Shown: positions 24,331 to 36,530 of the stretch, piece after piece
How positions within the stretch are numbered: the first letter of the stretch is position 1
Layout of the letters: every line of letters starts with the position of its first letter
DNA from: Raphanus sativus
Lineage: Eukaryota > Streptophyta > Magnoliopsida > Brassicales > Brassicaceae
Assembly: GCF_000801105.2 (NCBI RefSeq)
Contig: NC_079515.1
Location: 22,529,407-22,593,406 of the forward strand
Direction: 5' to 3'
Length of the DNA stretch: 64,000 nt
Notes under the pieces: model-generated
Told to the model about the DNA's origin: nothing
Databases searched by the model: none
Seen by the model: the letters and a program-made list of their open reading frames with translations, nothing else
Program-made: the position numbers and the translations under genes

Positions 24331-25738
24331 TCTATCTTATTAAAACAGAAACATTGTAATGGACCTAACTATTATTTTGTAAGATTTTAAATTAAATGCA
24401 CACTCTCTTGTATAGGTATATGATATCCACATGAATTCATTAATAGACTGAGACTCTTTCTTTTATTTTGTTGGTTTAGGAAATAAATGGTCCAACGCTA
24501 ATTAAAAGATTTGAAATATATTCATGTTCATAATCATACGATTAGCAACTCCATCTTTTCTTTATTTAAGTTAGTGCATAGTTGCATACGATTATTGTTT
24601 AAAATTGTCCTTGGGTTCAACATAACATATTATGTACAAATATATGTACAGATTCTATTTACCTCTATATTACGTAATGTGTAATATTATTAAAATTGAA
24701 TTTAATACCACCAAACCTTAAGAATACATATAAACATTTCTTTGAGAATATATCTTCTCTATTAAAAAAGATGTATCATTTTTATCTACTATAAAATAGT
24801 CATATGATTATAATTTTGTCATAAAATAATTTTAATTAGAATTTTATTACAAAAAACAAAATAAAATAAAACCAAATTTTATTATATTAGTCTACTGTAA
24901 ATGTTCATTATACATTTTTTTCTACATAAATATATAAAATACCAAAATTTTAATAAATGTTTGACTAATTATTTTATATTAGTTTAATATCTTAATAAAA
25001 TTGAAATTATGTGTATATGCACGGGTCTGAATAATAATGTTAACTAGACATATAAATATAAATATAACTATTATAAAACTAAAAATATATAACACTAAAA
25101 ATATTAAATTTATTTATAAAACATGTTTAATAGATTAACAAAATGACCCATAATTCTATATTTACAATTATGGGTGATTTCGCTAATAAGATATATTAGG
25201 AAATTGCCTTAGAGAATATTTGTGTAGTATATACTCGATGCATATGATTATTTACATAACAGATATAGATATCTCTAATTTTACTTTCAAAGAAAATATT
25301 TTATGGAAAAATACATTCACCAAGTCATTACAATTATACATAATATCTCGGTAACCATATACTGTGATTTGGTATTTATTATAAATTACTTAATTGGTTT
25401 AGTATATATATATCGGTGGTACATTATTGTTACCCTAAAATTAAACTATAAATACTGATCTTCTACATCATCTTTACACACCCACGATCACTTCCAAAAT
25501 AATATTAATAATAAAAATGACGAAACTAAACACTTTTTGTTTATATATCAGACACATGTAATATATTAGACATCAGAATATAATAAAATTCACCGAGTAA
25601 ATATATAATAATTGTTTTTTAAATAATTAACTTTATAATGTACAAAAAAAATAAAAAAAAAATTATAACAATAAAAAAACATATCTCATGCTTCCAAAAA
25701 ATATGAAAACCCGCCCGACCGGGCGGGTCATGATCTAG
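24331..25738 (+). mobile_element. Helitron, non-autonomous
   Basis: Begins TCTATCTTATTAAAACAGAA after an A, and ends CATGATCTAG before a T. Twelve bases upstream of the CTAG end of that terminus sits a perfect 8-bp GC hairpin (CCCGCCCG at 25710-25717, CGGGCGGG at 25720-25727). This is the expected Helitron architecture with insertion between A and T. The 1408 bp are AT-rich with no RepHel gene. Confidence 0.8.
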
Positions 25739-26976
25739 TATTCTGTAAAAGTCAAAACATCGAATTGATCGAAACGAAAAATATAAAAGTTATTTTAAGG
25801 AAAAATGAATCGAACATAATCTAATCAAAGCATTTTGAGATAGAGTAGTCTCATCCCAGTTTATAAGATGATAAAAGGGTTAACGAATGTGAGAAAAATA
25901 AATATAATTTTTTAATGATTCCATAACTTTTAAAACATATTATTACTCAATATATTTCATGGTCAATCACCTAATAAATGTAAAATGGGACTGTTTCTAA
26001 AAAAAGTGAATACAAGATTATATTTTCTAAGTTTACTCATGAAAACCAGGAATATTTCATGTCCACAATAAAGACAATATATATAGAACTAAGTTCTACG
26101 AAAAATGAAGTTGCGTTATGCATGTTGTTTTGGTCTACATAAAACATCGGTTGGTTCAAAACATCATGTTACTTTCTGGTAAAGTAAATCCGACAAATAT
26201 TAACTATGAGTGGTTCAAGACTTAAAAATGCCACCAACTCAAACACAACTAATTTTTCGCAAACACTTTCAATAAGTCTGTCTACCTAAAAAAAGAAGTC
26301 TGTCTATCTAGTCAGGAATAGGTTAAATATAGTTACTAAAGTCTATCGAATCTGCATTTTGTTTACATATGTTTAGAGTTATTTATATTTATGTGGGAGA
26401 TTATTGGAATATTATAAGTTATTAGGCTTAATAAAAATGTGAATAAAAAACATGGGTTTCCAATGCCGTAAGTTCAAACAAATGTCAATTAAATGAAAAT
26501 AATGGCAATGGAGAGAATTTCACATCGGCCAGCAAGAAGAAGGCTCTTCACACGTGCGCTGCCGCCGTCTGACCGGCTTGGCTTGGCTCGGCTCGGTTCG
26601 ACGTGGGCGTGGACATGGCCGTGTGTAGCTTGGGTCTTGAGTTTTGGTTAAGGGCCACATGCACAATAAGGTTTTTTTGGACCAAATTACTTTTTATTTT
26701 TGGCATATTTCTGAACCAACAACAATATATATTTGTATCATAACGCTGCGTAGTTTATTTTATAATAACATGCATTTCATCTGTTTGCCCAATATATCTG
26801 TTATATATTAAAGGAAAAACATTGTAATAAATGTGTTTCATATTATGATGGACATGTGATAGTCTCACAGCGATTTGAGAATAAGCACGCTGATGTGTCA
26901 TGTTTCAAGAGTTTCTCGGCCAATTCTACATAAATATGTTTACACTATGTACTTTACGTTTAGTTTTTAATATAAA
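25739..26976. other. Intergenic DNA; Helitron-like 5' end near 26797
   Basis: No gene. A GC-rich patch near 26520-26640 contains short GGCTTGGCTCGG repeats. At 26797 TCTGTTATATATTAAAGGAA follows an A and may be another Helitron 5' end without a visible 3' end. Confidence 0.4.
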
Positions 26977-27963
26977 CTAGATTTTGACCCGCGCTTTAAA
27001 AGCGCGGGATAAACTTTTAACCTTTATAAAAAATCAAAAACTCTTAAAATTTATATTTATTTGACCTGTATTTTCAATGTGTGAGACTTCTTTTTTTATC
27101 AGCAAGATTTTCTGTAGTCTACATAATTTATATCTTTTAAAAATATATATTTCTTATAATTGTGTAAATCCTTTATTTTAATTATTCATTTAACATGAAT
27201 TGTATGTTACTTTTAATAGTATTCTTCATATTTTAAAAATAAAGAAAATTAATTATGATCCTATAAATTTCTTTCTCATGATTTCAGTCAAAAAAATAAT
27301 TTCTTTTTATGGTAACCATATTCGTTAGAAAACTGAAGGTTAAATATTAGTATAATTTTGTTTAGAAAAGATAAAATATCGGCACATAAAGCTAACATTT
27401 TCGATATGTTATCTCCATCACTTGTTAAAAGAATTAAAAAAAGAAAACAAAAGTAAAGTTAGCTATTTCAAAATATTTGTTGATTAGTTTGTATAGATTC
27501 TGTTCATTAGACAATTTCATGGTTTAAGTTTCATTTCACTGCATTTTGAATTAGACTAAATGAATTAAAGCAGAAACAGTAGCATGATAATTACCTTAGA
27601 CAAAAATGCTTTGTCTCGTTCAGTATAATCGAATGGTAGAAGCAAAATCCCCTTCATCATTTTGGTAGGTCAATATACATATACATAAAGTAACAACGAT
27701 TTTGGGTAATAATATATTGATCCTATAGTATTTGGTAATGTTAATTTTATTTATTCACGTACGTACTTTCTAATATAAGATTTGATGGGCTATTAATTTC
27801 TTTGGGATTTCTTAATGATTTAAAATTGAAGCAAGTGATTGGTTGAGAAATATGTGGGAAAATTTACTTTTAAAAATTCAAATAAGGAAATGACATACTC
27901 TTGTAAATAATTTTAAAAATCAAGGGCAGAATCCTATGAGGGATTCTGCTTTAATAGTATAGA
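26977..27963 (-). mobile_element. Helitron, non-autonomous, minus strand
   Basis: On the minus strand it starts TCTATACTATTAAAGCAGAA (27963, preceded by A), with an inverted GGATTCTGC/GCAGAATCC just inside, and ends at 26977 with hairpin ATCCCGCGC...GCGCGGGT and CAAAATCTAG before T. Length 987 bp, no coding capacity. Confidence 0.8.
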
Positions 27964-27989
27964 TATCACATGTAAAGTTCCAATAAACT

Positions 27990-28598
27990 TACACTATCCA
28001 GATTTTTCAATTTGAATCAAAACGGATAGTGAATCGACAGTCCAATTATACACATATTATTTTTATTATTTACAGATAGGCTGGAAAAATATTTGTAAAT
28101 TTTTTATTCGCCGTTATCCGTTTTGATTCAAACCAAAAAATCCGGATATATGTAGCTCTACGAAGAAAAATCAAATACTAAAATGCAATATCTCTAAAAA
28201 GCAAAACAAATCACAAATAAATTTTAGGAACGGATATCCGATTCAATCCGTTATATGCATATATATATATACATAAATTTAAAGAACTATATACATATAA
28301 GTTATATATACTATAGTTTATATAATTTTTTACAATATTTAATGTATTAAAATTATTATATTAGGTATTAGAATTTAGAAGGTTAAATAATAATTTATTT
28401 TGTAATGAAATATTATTATTTTATATTATTTTAGATTTTTACTTTATTTTAAAATTTTATTTTATTTACGGATCAAATCAGATATTCGTGAAAATTTTAA
28501 AATGTTGTGATATCTGAGCCACCGAATATCCGAATGGCTAAGGATTGAATTGACACTAATACCTCTAAATACCCAGATATTCAATCTGTGTCCACTCC
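27990..28598. mobile_element. Fragment related to the 23.2-kb TIR element
   Basis: Right end reads CTGTGTCCACTCC before TA, matching the terminal word of the element at 23229. The interior shares the CGGATATCCG and AAGCAAAACAAATCAC wording. The left end is not clear; it may have been lost near the Helitron at 27963. Confidence 0.5.
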
Positions 28599-28748
28599 TA
28601 TTTACAGATACAATTTTATTTTATTTTATGAAAAAATTTCTCTAATGTCTAGGCTTATTTTAAATTTAATTAATTATATTTTAAGAATTTTATATTTCAT
28701 GTGTTATTTAAATAAAAATTTCATTTAACATTATTAATTAACAGTATC

Positions 28749-28811
28749 TTTATATATTTATCAACCATTTTTATATACTTTACATATACATACATGTAGA
28801 CATTGACGTGA
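28749..28811. repeat. 63-bp duplication, left copy
   Basis: Matches 30183-30245 over 63 bp with two substitutions. The two copies directly flank the CACTA fragment, so this is a long target duplication or the product of break repair. Confidence 0.85.
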
Positions 28812-30182
28812 CACTACAAGAAAACATATTATTTACCAGGGCGCTTTTCGTTGTAAATGCGTTGTAAAAGAGGGTTTACGACGAATTTACCTCGAAAAAG
28901 GTTTCGTTGTTAATCATCCGTCGTAAAGGAAGATTTGTCGTAAACGCCACGTAATGTTTACGAGTAAACAATTTCGTCGTAAAAAAAAAGGAAAGCTTTC
29001 GTCGTAATGTCCACGTAAATCGTAAAATTTCGTAGTAAAGGAGTTGTAAACATTTCGATGTAAAATACACGTAAATATTCGATGTAAATTCGTTGTAAAA
29101 TTTACGACGACTTTACATGTACGTCGTTGTAAACTCGATGTAATTGTTTACATCGCATTTACGACTTCTTCGATGTAAATTCGTTGTAAACTTTACGACG
29201 AATTTACATCGTTTGTTTATTTATTATATTAATTTTGATTTATTATTTTATTATTATTTATAATAAAATTGGAAATTATAAAAATTAAAATTTCAAATAA
29301 TAAAAAAACAATTGTTTAGAAATTAGATATTTCATAAATAAAATTTAAGTTTTAATATTTTACAAAACGAAATTATAAAAAAAAAAACTACGGGAGCGAT
29401 ACATCATCAAAGTAGTCGGTCCCGCTCTCACTGGATCGGTAGATTCGGGATCCCGTTGTTGCATCCCGAGAGCTTCTCGTCTGGCCGCCAACGCTCTCTG
29501 CATGGTCGGGTTCCCCATCGCCATAATATCCAACAGGTTCTCGAGAGAGTCTAAACGCTCCTGCTGAGTATCCAATCGAGCCTGCATCTGAGAAGTCTCT
29601 TGGTCCCGTCTCGAAGAGTATGACGAAGTTGCCCTTGCGACTTCGTTAACAAAACCGATTCCCACCGTCCGGTCCTTCTTTCTTGGAACGACCTACAAAA
29701 AATAATATTAAATAGTTAATATTGTTGAAATAGTAAAATTAATTTAAACTAGCATTTAAATTTTACCTCCTCGAAGATCCTGTCGATCTCTTCCGTCGTC
29801 AATTTGACGGGTAATCCATCCGGAGACTGCTGGGTGCGTTGCGTCTCCCGCTCATCAATCCGAGCAGCCACAGTGTTGAAGAGCTTCTCGGCTGCAGGAT
29901 CAACAAAAGTCCCGTCCGGTTTGGCGTGAGTCATCTTAAAGAGGTCAGACAAAAATGGCATGACTTCGGTCTTCTCAAACTACAAAAAACAATAATAAAA
30001 TATTAAATATTGAAATTCAAATTTATTAATAAAATAAATATTATAACTAAAACTTACAGTTTCGAGACGGATCCCGTCATGAGGTTTTTGCCCGGTGGGC
30101 AAATTTCCGTCTTTATCCTTGGTCATACGGGAAGCGGAGCAGGAGTTGGTCTTCCGGATTGAGCTGGGTAGCTTCAACCATT
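28812..30182 (-). mobile_element. Truncated CACTA (En/Spm-type) transposon fragment
   Basis: Starts exactly after the 63-bp flank with CACTACAAGAAAAC, the canonical CACTA terminus, followed by about 400 bp of subterminal repeats (CGTCGTAAA / TTTACGACGA words on both strands). It then contains part of a transposase-related gene on the minus strand. The other terminus is absent: the fragment stops inside the gene at 30182. Confidence 0.8.
29360..30182 (-). pseudogene. Fragment of Transposase_24-type (Ptta/En/Spm) protein
   Basis: Three exons on the minus strand: about 30058-30182, 29767-29979 and 29360-29692, with GTAAG/GTAAA donors and TTTTGTAG acceptors. Recognisable stretches are THAKPDGTFVDPAAEKLF, KLTTEEIDRIFEE and a coiled-coil-like RLDTQQERLDSLENLL. 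This is the C-terminal part of the plant transposase_24 family found in CACTA elements, a DNA-binding accessory protein by family knowledge. The N-terminal part is missing because the element is truncated at 30182, so no functional product is expected. Confidence 0.7.
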
Positions 30183-30245
30183 TTTATATATTTATCAACC
30201 ATTTTTATATACTTTGCATATACATACATATAGACATTGACGTGA
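30183..30245. repeat. 63-bp duplication, right copy
   Basis: Right partner of 28749-28811, with two substitutions (A to G and G to A). It is followed by unrelated AT-rich DNA. Confidence 0.85.
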
Positions 30246-31227
30246 ACACCTATATATATAACTAAATATTCACCATAACTGAAATGATTTGTCTTAATAA
30301 TTTTTTCTTTTTTTTTAACTATTATATATGTTCGACATCAAAATTATCTAAAATTCATATAACATGAATCAAACAGATAGTAATAATAAAAAAATAACCT
30401 AAAATTGAATCGATATCCAGATTAACTAGATTTAATGTCTCCTTCTTAAAAATAACAAAATTAATCATCACATCCCGCGTAAAACACGGATTATTACCTA
30501 ATTTATTTTAAACGCGAGAAAGGACCTTGGGGAAAAACTTTTGTAACTCACTTTTCTCGATTTATGTGAGATTTTTGTCCACATCAAGCAGCTACTGCAG
30601 AAAGTGGTTTTCCTCATTCTCTTTAAATAAATCTGACTCTTCTTCTTCACTTTTCACTATTTTTACATCGAAAACCAAAAAAAAAAACTTCTTAGCATAC
30701 ATCAATAAGTTCAAAAATGTTTTGTAGAGTTTATGGTTCGTTAAAACATTTACGAGTGAAGCGTGAATCGATATCCTCTGTACAGTTTCGTCTTACTACA
30801 GAAAAAATATTTAGAATTAAGATTCTAAAATCCTTAACATTACTTTTATATTTTTTCGTTTCAATCAATTCGATTTTCTGGCTTTTAGACATTCATGGTC
30901 AAAATTTTCTCTTCTTCCCAAAACGCGCATCTAAGAACAATTACGAGATCATCACGTAATTTGGCCGACCGTAATACATGGGTTTAATTGGAGTTTGGTA
31001 TTATTCGGTTCTTTGGCCGACTTCATACTGCTGCAACTTTTCATGTGAAGCACAAAAATATGCAATTTTGACTTGAAATAGAAAACAGCGCAGGTACCAT
31101 TACAAACAAATAAAATAAAGAAAGATAGCTGCATTTTTGTCACCTTCCATAAAAAAATGTGGTCTTGTGTTGTGCTGTTCGTATTGGACAACATATGGCA
31201 TCGTTTTTCTTTTTGTTTCAACCAACT
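30246..31227. other. Intergenic DNA, no gene supported
   Basis: AT-rich. Open frames at 30527-30727 and 30717-30959 show Ser/Lys/Phe-rich sequence without recognisable domains and were not accepted as genes. Confidence 0.5.
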
Positions 31228-31281
31228 ACTTACTATACATTTATACTTTTTTTTTTGTAAACTTACTATACATTTATACTT
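31228..31281 (-). mobile_element. Tiny T-run insertion with 21-bp target duplication
   Basis: A 21-bp sequence ending ATACATTTATACTT occurs at 31228-31248 and, identically, at 31261-31281. The 12 bp between are eight T then GTAA, that is TTAC plus eight A on the minus strand. Confidence 0.6.
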
Positions 31282-31546
31282 CTTCTTAAATCTTTTCGTT
31301 TTTCAAAATACTTAGTCGCAACATATTAATCATTTTTCAACTAGAGTGACTAGCTATACATCTTTTTATGTTGTGCATTAACACATAATTAGTAATTGTT
31401 ATGTTTTGGTCCACGTCAAGTTTTGGTTTGTCAACACTCGGACTTTGTTGTTTAGCAACGATTAAATATCTCTCTTGGAAAGTACTGACTATCGTCGTCA
31501 GTGTAGGGGTTATACAAGTGCCTTTCATGCAATATTTAGATTACAA

Positions 31547-33027
31547 AATTGGTGTGGAAAGGGTTTCTCTCTCCCCCTTATCTTCCTCTCTGCGTGCGAC
31601 CAACAAATCTAGATCTGCTCCGGCGTAACCGGCGCGTCTGAGCGCGTCCGGCCGTCGGGGGTTTCTCTCTCTTTTGCTCTGGTTTTATTTTTGCTTCTCG
31701 CTCATTACCCCTCTCCCATCGCTTTGTTTTCGGTCTCTGGCCAAGCGAATCTCCGTCGTTAACGAGCCGCGCGCGAGGATTACGGTGACGGTGGAGAAGC
31801 GACTTGTTCTGGAGTCGAGACGCGGTGTTCTGCAGAGGCTATGGCCGTTGGAGTCGGCTCTTATCGGCTGAGAGAGAGGTCGCGTTTCCCCTTTAGATTC
31901 TCTCTCGAGACCCTAAGCTCGTGGTGGTGCGTTGGCTCGCCCTTCGGTTAGGTAGTGGCTCTATTGCTGCTCTTGTCCGGTGAGGTGTGTGGTTTTCTCT
32001 GAGTGGTTCGGGGAACCCTAACGGCGTCGTCGGGTTCGCCTCCATCTACGGTGGAATCAAAGACAACTTTGAAACTGTTTGGTTCCAGAGGCGAGTTGAG
32101 GTTGGGTGCGGTGTTGGTTGTACCTGGTCCCTACAGTCGTCTATGGCTGCATATGGCTCGCGTTGGTGTGTTGAGTGGAGTCTTACACAGTCGTCTATGG
32201 CTGTTTCAAGCTCTCCTTGGCGCTCCACTTGTCTTTCCGGCTTCATCACTTCGTCACCAGTTTGAGATCTTCACTAGTTTTTCGGCCGCTTCTCTATTGG
32301 AGTCGAGCTCCTGAGCTTGCTTTGTTCGTTTTACTCTTGACACGAGTGGATTGTTTGCGAGGCACACTTCCGTTTCTTCGGTTCTCGAAGACGGCAAGAG
32401 ACGTCACGACTTTGTCACTCGGTGGCGGTGTCTCTCTTGGGTTCAGCTACCATCCCGATGCCGGTGAAGGGTCGCTTGATTCGTCATTGGTAGTGTAGCT
32501 GACTTATATGTGTGCAGGTCGTTAGAGCTCTCTTGGATTGGTGTGTGGATTTGGTGGTCAGGCCTCTTTAGCGTTCATGTTAGGTGACGACAGTGGCGAG
32601 CTTCTGTTCGGTTGGGAAGCGGTTTCAAGTGCTGTGTGGCGCTGTGTGCAACTCGGCTTTGGTGGCATCTGCAAAGCTCATGGTATGTATCCGAAACCTT
32701 CCTCTACTTGTCGTTTGGAGCTTCATGTTTAGAGATGGATACAAGTTTGGTGGAATTCCTTGGTAACCAGCTACTCTGTAAACGACACGAGAAGTCCCGG
32801 CATCCGAGGCAACTTGGAGAACCTCACCTTTTAGTGCTCATCGTTAACGGTTGAGAACGGTTATCAATTCTGAAGAATTACGAAGACATATTAGCGGAAT
32901 GTGCCGGGTTTAGTGGGCGGGCGAAGCTAGTTATTGTATTAGTTTGACTTTGGAAATTTTGTACAATACCAGCTTGTAACCGGATTTGAAATCCCCGTTT
33001 ATACGGGTAGATTTAATATATATAAGT

Positions 33028-33064
<37 letters not shown>
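31547..33064 (+). mobile_element. Non-coding poly(A) retroposon, Sadhu-like candidate
   Basis: A 1.5-kb block, GC-richer than its surroundings, bounded by a perfect 16-bp direct repeat AATATTTAGATTACAA (31531-31546 and 33065-33080). It ends in an uninterrupted run of about 33 A just before the right repeat. No open frame looks like protein; the longest are about 100 codons in overlapping frames. This is the signature of LINE-mobilised DNA or a retroposed RNA. The non-coding character and size resemble the Sadhu class of Arabidopsis retroposons, but I cannot confirm sequence relationship. The long pure A-run and perfect duplication imply a recent insertion. Confidence 0.75.
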
Positions 33065-33069
<5 letters not shown>

Positions 33070-33240
33070 TTAGATTACAACTAAAGAGAAAAAGAGATTA
33101 AAGGTGGTGGAGGAAGTGAGACCCACGTGGTTGATGTGTTGGCTAACTTGCTTCCTTAAATTCCAAATCTTAATATGAACCATTACTTTTCTGTTAAATG
33201 TCGTTTATGCTAATTGTCGTTTATAAACCCCTTTCACACA

Positions 33241-34225
33241 TCTAAACTATTAAAACTGAAGTACATTTAGTATTTCACCCTAATTTTTCCATAATAATTA
33301 CCAACCTATGCCACTCTTCAAAATTCTATAGTTTTATATTTTGTTTTCCCATTAATTTTGCAAACCAAAAAATCATTTCTCACGTTTGTTGCACCAATCC
33401 GTTCGGTACAGATTCGAATTATTTATTATGAACCATCACTTCCCTTATATAATTTTTTTTTTTGACTGAACTTCCCTTATATAATTAAATACCAATACTG
33501 AAACTAAACCAAATAAATCATTATTCTATTTACTAAACCAATCTGTCCGGTACAGAAACTAAATACTTATGTGATCACATGTCTTATATTATTCAAAAAT
33601 AATTTGCATGTAAACATAAAGAAACGTAAGCCAATAATCTTATAAATTTATAACCAAATGATTGATCATAAACCAAATATCATGTACACCTTTAACCAAA
33701 TGATTGATCATAATAAAGCTGTCTGTTGTTTCTTCCTACCAAAAAAAAGTTTGTTTGCCGATTTTATGATATACCTAAATTGTTATGATCAACAATTTTT
33801 CGATCTAATCATGGTATTGTTTATTGGTTTTGTGGTTTACCGATTTTATGATATACCTAATTTCTTATTTTGACAATTTTCGATTTAATCATGATATGGT
33901 TTATCGGTTTTGTGGTTTACTGATTTACACTTTTATTTAAATTCTGACTTATGGATTTAATTATTTTCTTTTCTTACTACAATATCGTGATTCCTAAATA
34001 TGATTCCTAATTCTACTCAAACAACATTAACTGCAGGAAATCTTAACACAATATTCCAAAGAATTGGAAACAAAATAACAACCAAAGATTTTTTCCTATT
34101 TCTACGATGTCAATATAATCAGAACAGATATTTATTAATTAACACAATCAGCATATTATTTCATTTAAACTTGCAAAAATCATATATATTCCTTATATGT
34201 TGTGTGTATATTCGAATTTTTATTA
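33241..34225 (+). mobile_element. Helitron 5' part, 3' end not found
   Basis: TCTAAACTATTAAAACTGAA follows ACACA at 33241, matching the 5' terminus of the neighbouring Helitrons. No hairpin-CTAG end is seen before the next 5' terminus at 34226, so this is a truncated or nested element. Confidence 0.45.
33438..33486 (-). mobile_element. Tiny T-run insertion with 17-bp target duplication
   Basis: ACTTCCCTTATATAATT at 33438-33454 recurs at 33470-33486. The 15 bp between are nine T then GACTGA, or TCAGTC plus nine A on the minus strand. Confidence 0.6.
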
Positions 34226-35605
34226 TCTATATTATTAAAATTGAAGTACAAATTAAGTGTGTTTGAAAACATGTATAGTAATTTTAAAAAGAGGTTTGTT
34301 TGGAAACATGGACAACCGTTTAAAAAAGAAATATGTTTATTTGAAAACTTAAATAGCAGTCTTAAAAAGAAATAATGTTATTTGGAAACATAGATAACAT
34401 ATTTTTTAAGAAAATAATGGATTTATGTTATTAAAAAAAAGAAATCTATTATATTATGAGAAACAATCTATTTGGATCAACTTTGAAATATACGAAAATG
34501 AGCTAATCTAATTATCTAAAAAATATCATTTGTCTAAAATAATCATAAACAAAATTTAAAAATTATATATATATATTTCAAATCAAAATAATAATTTAAC
34601 GTTTATTTATATCAAAAACTGATTCAAAATATACATATTTAAAAAAAATTATTTTTACTAAAATATTTTATAATAACCATTATTAAAAATGTTTTCAATA
34701 TATTTAAGAAAAATACAATACATAGTCAAATTTCATATACCGGCTTAAATTATGATTTTTATATTTCACATTAAATTTTAAAAATATAATATATGTGATT
34801 ATTTATGTGATAGTTTGTATAAAATACTATTAATTATATGTTTGTTCTGTTTTTAAAGGAAAAAAATAGATTGTGAATTAGAGGTGGACTTTCGGATACC
34901 CATTCGTATTTGGTTCGGGTCTGTTTGGGTTTCGAGTTTCCTGAGGTCAAAGATTTCAGTCATATTCGGATATTTCTAAATTTGATTCGGATTCTATTCA
35001 GATCTTTGCTGGTTCGTTCGGGTTCGGATAACCCATTTAAATTATTTTTAAAGTTCATTATATACTTTAAATTTTTCAAAATAATATATTACATGTAAAT
35101 TTTAATAACATATATCAGAATACCTAAACTCAATATATAAATTGGTTTGATTTAAATATTTGGATAGAGAATCAATAATTATTTTAAGTATTTTTGGTGT
35201 TTTGAGTATACTTTAACTATTTTAAGTATTTACATTTGACTACTTATATATATATTAAATTATTTAAACCAACTTAAAAGTACCATATATATTATGGATG
35301 TTTTTTATATACATTAAATCTAAAAAATAATATATATAAGTATATAATTTTTTTTTCAAATACATTCGCGTATTTAAAATACTTCTGTTCGGATTGGATT
35401 CTGTTTTAGTTATCTAAAATACCAAAATTTTGAATAATTTGGATATTTAATCATTTTTGGTTCAGGTTGGTCCTTCTTTTTGGATTGGGATCGGTTTGAT
35501 TTTTGGATTCGAGTTTTTGCCAAATTCTAATATTGACATGAAAAACAAATAAAACACACATTTTATAAAAAATACACCCGCACGGGCGTGCGGGTCAAAA
35601 TCTAG
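34226..35605 (+). mobile_element. Helitron, non-autonomous, first of a head-to-tail pair
   Basis: Starts TCTATATTATTAAAATTGAA after A and ends CAAAATCTAG at 35605, with a perfect hairpin CCCGCACG/CGTGCGGG at 35577-35594. Its interior (about 34874-35520) contains a GGTTCGGGT-rich repeat. The next Helitron begins at the following base. Confidence 0.8.
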
Positions 35606-36530
35606 TCTATTCTATTAAAACAGAAGTACACAATTAGATTAACCCTTAATGTTTCACTATATTTACATTGTCATGCCATTGAGGTATTAAATGAAGTTAT
35701 ATTTAAGTATGATTGTCTTTTCCTAATTTAAATAACAGATTTAAGCATTTAATGTTTTTTCTTAATTTAAATAATAGATTTCCTTAATAAAATCTTAACC
35801 AAAATATATTTCCTAATATATTTTGTATTAACATATTAAATATTTTTAATATTTATTAGTAATAAATAATAAAATAAAAAATCACACATCATAATCAATT
35901 TATATAACATATAAATAAAATATTTTTTCATATATTATTAGCATAATGCTTCCTATATAAGTCCAATTAGTTACAAATATAATATTTGTTAATATAATAC
36001 ACTGTTATATAATAGACGACTAAATCAGAAAATATAATTATTTTAAAGTAATAAATAAAACCGTTATGTTTTAAAATGTTATGTTAATAATTATGTAATA
36101 CATTTTAATTTAAAAATATATATAGTATACCATTAGTGTAGAGAAAAAATTTAAAGTGAAAGAAAATATTTATACGGTTACGGGTCAAACTCTAGAAATA
36201 AACAAAAACAGCGCAACATTATTTTTCTGTAACAAATTTATTTTAATAGAAATTATAGTTCCAAATATGCTTATATATTTTATGTATTTATAATTTTATT
36301 TTCTCTGTATTTGAGGGATGATAAGATTTTTGAATTGGAAAAAATTATGACCCACCTCTATATTATTTTAATTAGTAAATTAAAAATTTATATCAGAATA
36401 TTTTATTAAAATTTAAATTTTAATTTTTATTATAATTGTAAAGATTAATATTACGAATACATCATTTAATATTAAAAGAAAAATTATAAAATAAATATCT
36501 ATCCGCCCGGTCGGGCGGGTCATGATCTAG
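35606..36530 (+). mobile_element. Helitron, non-autonomous, second of a head-to-tail pair
   Basis: Starts TCTATTCTATTAAAACAGAA immediately after the CTAG of the previous element and ends CATGATCTAG before T, with hairpin CCGCCCG/CGGGCGG at 36503-36518. The 925 bp are AT-rich and non-coding. Its 3' end is nearly the same as that of the Helitron at 24331. Confidence 0.8.

Noticed and set aside
31987..32854. Several 60-107-codon frames inside the poly(A) retroposon
   Set aside because: They overlap in different frames, show no protein-like motif and no consistent frame.
36170..36200. Another Helitron 3' end (ACGGGTCAAACTCTAG)
   Set aside because: It has no hairpin partner and is followed by A, not T; probably a decayed remnant within the element at 35606.
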